Source: Paralichthys olivaceus
Taxonomy: Eukaryota; Chordata; Actinopteri; Pleuronectiformes; Paralichthyidae
Assembly (NCBI RefSeq): GCF_024713975.1
Contig: NC_091111.1
Span: 20,032,501-20,096,500, forward strand
Reading direction: 5' to 3'
Length of the DNA: 64,000 bases
Positions 61,482 to 64,000 of this stretch are shown one piece after another (the first letter of the stretch is position 1; every line of letters starts with the position of its first letter). The translations under genes and the position numbers were made by a program. The notes under the pieces were generated by a model. That model was not told the origin of the DNA. It did no database searches and saw only the letters and a list, made by a program, of their open reading frames with translations.

Positions 61482-63857
61482 GGCCATCACACAATGAGTC
61501 CTCAGAGTGGCCGGTGGCGGTGAGTGCTCTGCAGACGGACAGTCCGGAGTGATTGAGTTTCAGGCAGTAAAAAGAGGTTTTCAGCAGCTTCCCACCTGAG
61601 CTGAGCGCCGGCAGTGAACAGGCGAATGGCTTCAGTGTTATTTAACACCGTCGTCCATCGGAAACCCTGATGTCAGTGACAGCAGTGACACTGGGAGGAG
61701 CAGAGACCAGGTCCAGACTCATGTGTTGGCCAGTATTCGTCCTACGTTGCTGTGTGGCTGTGATCTTTCTGTGGAGAGGAGGGAGGTCAGGTTTCATTGG
61801 AGGATTAATATCTCATATCTCCTGGTTTTATCAGCACTGTCCTCATCAGCTCATCAAAGTTTCCTTATCTTGTGTCTTTGGTCAAGATGTTTGTGTCCAG
61901 AGTGAAACTCAACAGTGTCTGTTGAGTTTGTTTCAGCAGTAATGGTCATCAGGTTTCTGATACAGCCACTCAGTGACGACTCTATGCAAGTGTTTGATTC
62001 ACATGATCTTTTGTCTTGCGGCCTGTAGGGATGAATGTTAAGTATGAATGTTAAAGAACAAACCCGGAGTCTTGATGAAGGCAGGATGACTGGAGGTGTC
62101 ATTCATATGTATGTGTGAACAAATCATTGCTGCTCAGTCTGGATTTCTAAACTTCTGCGACCATGAAGGGAATCGTAGCTCAGAGATGAATGTGAGGAGC
62201 CTGGCCACAGCATTTTGAATTCTACCTGGTATAAAAGGAAGTCACAGCATATGTCTGGGCTAAAGCCGAACAGAGGACGGCTGTTATCAGCCCTGTGTTT
62301 CAGCAGGGAGACGTATCTGCATCGTTCCATCCCCCGGTGTGTCACAGCACTGAATCGCTGCAGACAAAGGCAGCGTCGACCGTCTGTCGCTCGCTGCCTG
62401 AAGCTGTGATTATCGTTGTCCAGCCTGAGTCCACTAGAGTGACAGGGATAATGTCTCGTTTTACCTTCTACATCCAAGTTTATTGTCCGTTCACTTCGGC
62501 AACGGGCCGATCAACACCTCCAGTCTCAGACTGAAATCTAGACTGCCACAAATGAAAAAGAAGCAGAGCCGAAGAGAGTCAACATCAAACAGCCCGTTTC
62601 AGAAATGATAAATTAGCTTTGAGGGGAACTGGAGTCTCTAAAGCAAACTCAGGTGTAAGGAGTTTTCACTCTCCGCTGTTGTCCCTCAGTTATAGTAGCA
62701 CTGGATGGTCCGGAGCGACTCTGACTGATGGTTAGTGTGAGTAACAGACAAACAACCATTCGTCCCTCCAGTTCATCCAAAGCCGTCAAATTTGATATGA
62801 GTGTGAATTCAGACTGCAGGCTTGGACATGTGATGCTTGGCATTGTGGGAGCTCGAGCACCTATGCCCTGTACATATATTCTTCATTCACCTCAACTGTG
62901 TTACTTTCCTCCATCACGTTGATCATTCAGTGTTTATCTTTGTTCTTACTTTCAGTTTTTACAGCTGTCGTCCTGTTCACCTTGTTTTAAATTCATCACA
63001 CGACTCGTACTTTAGAGTTTCATTATACTGCACTAATGTTTAACTGTCCCTGGACATTACACTGATGTCAGATTTGTTTTCTTGTTTTTTACTCGTCTTG
63101 ACAGGATCTATGTCCCTTAGAAATGTCCTCTGGGGACAAATAAAGTGGTTTTGATTTGAATCTGTAATCCTCACACTTCCTGTCTATTCCATTGGCCTTT
63201 CTGGAATGTGTTCATGTTGGAGAATTCATATCTTCTGCTCCTGTCAGTCTGTTGTGTGAGTTACCTTCCTCCTGAACTTTTCAAACAGTCCTGACTCTCT
63301 TTGTGTGGCGTGATATCACAGCGGTGTTATGTCAGTGAGTGGAAGTGACCCCCTGAGTCACACCAGGGCTGAACAAACATCTCCACCTCAGATCAGACCT
63401 GAGGAGGCCATTGTTCCTGAGCTGCTGAGAACATGCTCACTTATCTGGAAGAAGCAGGACTTTCTCCATTCAGTGTTATCAGCTTCACGTCGTCGTAAAT
63501 CTTCAGCCCTCTCGTCACCTTTCAAACACCTTCTGCTCTTCACAGACAAACACCTTCTTTTCCAGCCCCTGTTCCTAACAACTGCTTTAAGTAGCCCATG
63601 TTTTCCTCATGCGGTACTTTACATCAACTGTCCCATACAAGTTCACGGATCAGCTGGTCCTTTGTGCTACCGACTGCAACCTGCTTACAACATGACCAGT
63701 AACCCTCTTTATCTCTCTGCCCTATCGTTTAACCTCCACCAGAACATCCAGCACAGGAAGTACGCCCGCTGGAAGGCGACCTACATCCACAACTGTCTGA
63801 AGAATGGGGAGACGCCTCAGGCAGGGCCCATGGCCATGGACGAGGACGGAGAAGCAG
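45369..63857 (+). CDS. vta1: VTA1, VPS4/ESCRT regulator, 5' part (five coding exons; truncated by window)
   Basis: Cytosolic co-factor of the VPS4 ATPase in multivesicular body sorting and ESCRT-III disassembly. Exons 45369-45459, 54021-54115, 58327-58454, 60973-61048 and 63743-63857 join in frame (phases 1, 0, 2, 0, 1) into the first 168 codons. The reading is MALPAQLKPIQHYLRTAQEHE, then CRLYAMQTGMKLDSKTPECRKF, HIENYALKMFLYADNEDR, NMIKSFYTSSLLLDVLSVFGEL and HRKYARWKATYIHNCLKNGETP. This is the tandem MIT-like helical domain that binds CHMP/ESCRT-III tails. The linker and the C-terminal VPS4-binding VSL domain lie beyond the window. The N-terminus lacks several residues found in the human protein. 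It lies downstream of gje1 on the same strand. The promoter is of housekeeping type. Confidence 0.95.
45652..45947. repeat. 14-bp minisatellite, about 21 copies
   Basis: Unit GTGAGGACATGTCT with CACGTCT and CAGGGCT variants, starting about 190 bases into vta1 intron 1. The three minus-strand open frames over it are repeat translations. Confidence 0.95.
46343..46893. repeat. 17-bp minisatellite, about 32 copies
   Basis: Unit CTGTCTTCTGTCCTCTR with occasional short TACTGTCTT inserts. Pyrimidine-rich on the plus strand; no stop in any frame, so it mimics a gene of over 200 codons. Confidence 0.95.
47400..47462. repeat. (GT)n microsatellite
   Basis: About 63 bp uninterrupted. Confidence 0.97.
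48178..48720 (-). mobile_element. Degraded Tc1/mariner-type transposon (3' part)
   Basis: The left boundary carries an inverted-repeat-like CTGCCTGGCCAAATATAAAG. On the minus strand, fragments in different frames read GGGAMIWGCCSWSGQGSA, LNILNDQVIPSMDVFFPDAT, QEWFREHET and LNPIENLWDVLE. These are hallmarks of fish Tc1 transposases, including the last DDE region (DWPLTES and NPIENLW). Stops and frameshifts break it, and I see no matching right-hand terminal repeat, so it is dead and truncated. Confidence 0.85.
50205..50300 (+). repeat. Dispersed element A, copy 10 (fragment)
   Basis: AAAGATGGACGATATATAAG, AAAAGTGAAGCCAAAACACC, core ATCGCCCCCTGGTGG at 50251-50265, then CTCCTCCATG. Confidence 0.8.
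50490..50519. repeat. (CTC)n microsatellite
   Basis: About ten CTC triplets. Confidence 0.9.
50700..50935. repeat. Interspersed repeat with nuclear-receptor palindrome
   Basis: Segments CCGTCCCATTCTTGTGAACA, ATATCTCAAGGACGCC and GGTCAAAGGTGAAGGTCACT match my memory of a common teleost repeat whose class I do not know. It contains the perfect palindrome AGGTCACTGTGACCT at 50852-50866. Confidence 0.5.
52545..52650 (+). repeat. Fragment related to element A/C
   Basis: AAAGATGGATGACACGTCTG, CTTCCTCCAGAAATGAAGCC and GCTGCCATCTAGTGGTGCTG, with CCCCCAGGGGGAGATCAAG following. A similar head lies near 19258-19340. Confidence 0.6.
53240..53430 (-). repeat. Dispersed element A, copy 11
   Basis: AGCTGTCAATCATGACGTCT, CTGATTCAAACCAAACTGAT and CATTTATTTAACGTCCACTA; lacks the CTCF-like part. 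Confidence 0.8.
54021..54115 (+). CDS. vta1: vta1 coding exon 2
   Basis: 95 bases, acceptor TCCCCTGCAG|GTC and donor GAGTCG|GTAAGT. Together with the last base of exon 1 it encodes CRLYAMQTGMKLDSKT to LMDQLES, which is close to vertebrate VTA1. Confidence 0.94.
55255..55440 (+). repeat. Dispersed element A, copy 12
   Basis: ACAAGTGAAGCCAAATCACC, core ATCGCCCCCTGGTGG at 55295-55309, GGCTGCAGTATAGATCG, then TAATTGGTTATGTGATGTTA and TGATTGACAGCTGGGACTGA. Confidence 0.85.
55910..56000. repeat. (CA)n microsatellite with CG-rich start
   Basis: About 91 bp, beginning with CACG/CGCA tetramers and continuing as pure CA. Confidence 0.97.
57886..57938. repeat. (CA)n microsatellite
   Basis: About 53 bp uninterrupted. 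Confidence 0.96.
58295..58326 (+). promoter_or_regulatory. vta1: (TG)12 T4 splice acceptor of vta1 exon 3
   Basis: Twelve TG dinucleotides run directly into TTTTCCAG and the exon. The usual pyrimidine tract is thus reduced to four T and two C. Confidence 0.85.
58327..58454 (+). CDS. vta1: vta1 coding exon 3
   Basis: 128 bases, MKKEMSDHDSISQEVVG to NEDRGGRFH plus two bases. The acceptor is a (TG)12 tract followed by TTTTCCAG. The donor is CACAA|GTAAGA. The run of eight G at 58436-58443 (Arg-Gly-Gly) is a likely site of sequencing error, but the frame holds on both sides. Confidence 0.94.
59655..59830 (-). repeat. Dispersed element A, copy 13
   Basis: TGGTGTCCAGGTCCCGCCC, GACCAATCATGATCCAGTGT, CAAATAACAGATTACAACCG and GTCTTTATTTACAGTCTGTG; lacks the CTCF-like core. 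Confidence 0.8.
60551..60636. repeat. (GT)n microsatellite with GTGC end
   Basis: GT repeat grading into GTGC tetramers. Confidence 0.96.
60973..61048 (+). CDS. vta1: vta1 coding exon 4
   Basis: 76 bases, acceptor TTCTTGCTGCAG and donor GAGGAG|GTAAGA. It completes the Lys codon of exon 3 and encodes NMIKSFYTSSLLLDVLSVFG and ELSEE. Confidence 0.94.
61409..61479. repeat. (CA)n microsatellite
   Basis: About 71 bp uninterrupted. Confidence 0.97.
62860..63150 (+). mobile_element. Probable LINE 3' tail relic
   Basis: The end reads AATGTCCTCTGGGGACAAAT followed by AAAGTGGTTTTGATTTGAAT. This resembles the 3' end of fish L2/CR1-type non-LTR elements (…GGGGACAAATAAAGTnTTTGAT). The upstream part (TTATACTGCACTAATGTTTA) also fits. 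No coding part remains. Confidence 0.45.
63743..63857 (+). CDS. vta1: vta1 coding exon 5
   Basis: 115 bases, NIQHRKYARWKATYIHNC to MDEDGEA plus one base. The acceptor is AACCTCCACCAG and the donor GCAG|GTGGGA. The exon ends in the acidic linker after the MIT-like domain. Intron 5 runs off the window. Confidence 0.9.
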
Positions 63858-64000
63858 GTGGGACACACTGATATGGCACGGACAGACACACACAGGGCTA
63901 AATCATGCTAACCTGTGAGTTCACCCGGTCAAAATCTGTGTCACTGTGAAAAGTTAAGATCAACCAAAGTGGCAAAAGTTAAAGAAATAGTTTTTGTACA
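63858..64000 (+). other. vta1: vta1 intron 5, start only
   Basis: Begins with donor GTGGGA and runs off the window edge. Confidence 0.8.

Larger units (their letters stand above)
61049..63742 (+). other. vta1: vta1 intron 4
   Basis: 2.7 kb with CA tracts at 61222-61272 and 61409-61479 and a probable LINE tail. The open frame that begins at 63329 simply reads through the end of this intron into exon 5. Confidence 0.8.

Noticed and set aside
63329..63871. 180-codon open frame at the right end
   Set aside because: Only its end (63743-63857) matches VTA1; the rest is intron read-through preceding a good acceptor.

Overview
This window looks like a piece of a teleost fish nuclear chromosome, most likely percomorph-like. 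The reasons are split genes with GT-AG introns, compact exons, a very high density of (CA)n/(GT)n microsatellites, a degraded Tc1-type transposon, and short interspersed elements of a kind I associate with spiny-rayed fishes. It is not bacterial: there are no operons, CRISPR arrays or ribosome-binding sites.

Three protein-coding genes are supported. (1) On the minus strand, a bombesin-family G-protein-coupled receptor, best read as the neuromedin B receptor NMBR, has four coding exons (36349-36779, 29116-29257, 28527-28742, 22918-23352) that join in frame into about 407 residues. (2) On the plus strand, GJE1 (connexin 23) has four coding exons (39162-39200, 39811-39993, 40591-40788, 41389-41586) that join into 205 residues. 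(3) On the plus strand are the first five coding exons of VTA1, the VPS4 co-factor of the ESCRT machinery (45369-45459, 54021-54115, 58327-58454, 60973-61048, 63743-63857). This gene runs off the right edge. NMBR and GJE1 stand head to head about 2.4 kb apart and GJE1 and VTA1 are in tandem. As far as I recall, mammals have the same order and orientation, so this is an ancient gene block. The genes do not form a pathway: they are a neuropeptide receptor, a lens connexin and an endosomal sorting factor.

Layout: 1-22.9 kb is gene-poor DNA downstream of NMBR, rich in simple repeats and interspersed relics, with one unrecognised coding-like patch near 10.4-10.8 kb. 22.9-36.8 kb is NMBR, whose first intron holds a 21-bp minisatellite and a roughly 1-kb satellite. 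36.8-39.2 kb is the shared upstream region of NMBR and GJE1. 39.2-41.6 kb is GJE1. 41.6-45.2 kb is intergenic. 45.2-64.0 kb is the VTA1 promoter and the first part of the gene, with two minisatellites and a Tc1-type relic in intron 1.

The most interesting observations are: an extra intron in the second extracellular loop of NMBR; a dispersed element whose copies each carry a CTCF-core-like motif and whose tail appears to have been amplified into the 33.2-34.2 kb satellite; two splice acceptors built as (TG)n plus a short T tract, like the polymorphic CFTR exon 9 acceptor; and a 15-bp satellite that appears to have grown out of another interspersed element. I found no convincing sign of a wholly new biological system. 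All family assignments come from reading translations and recalling relatives; no search was run.
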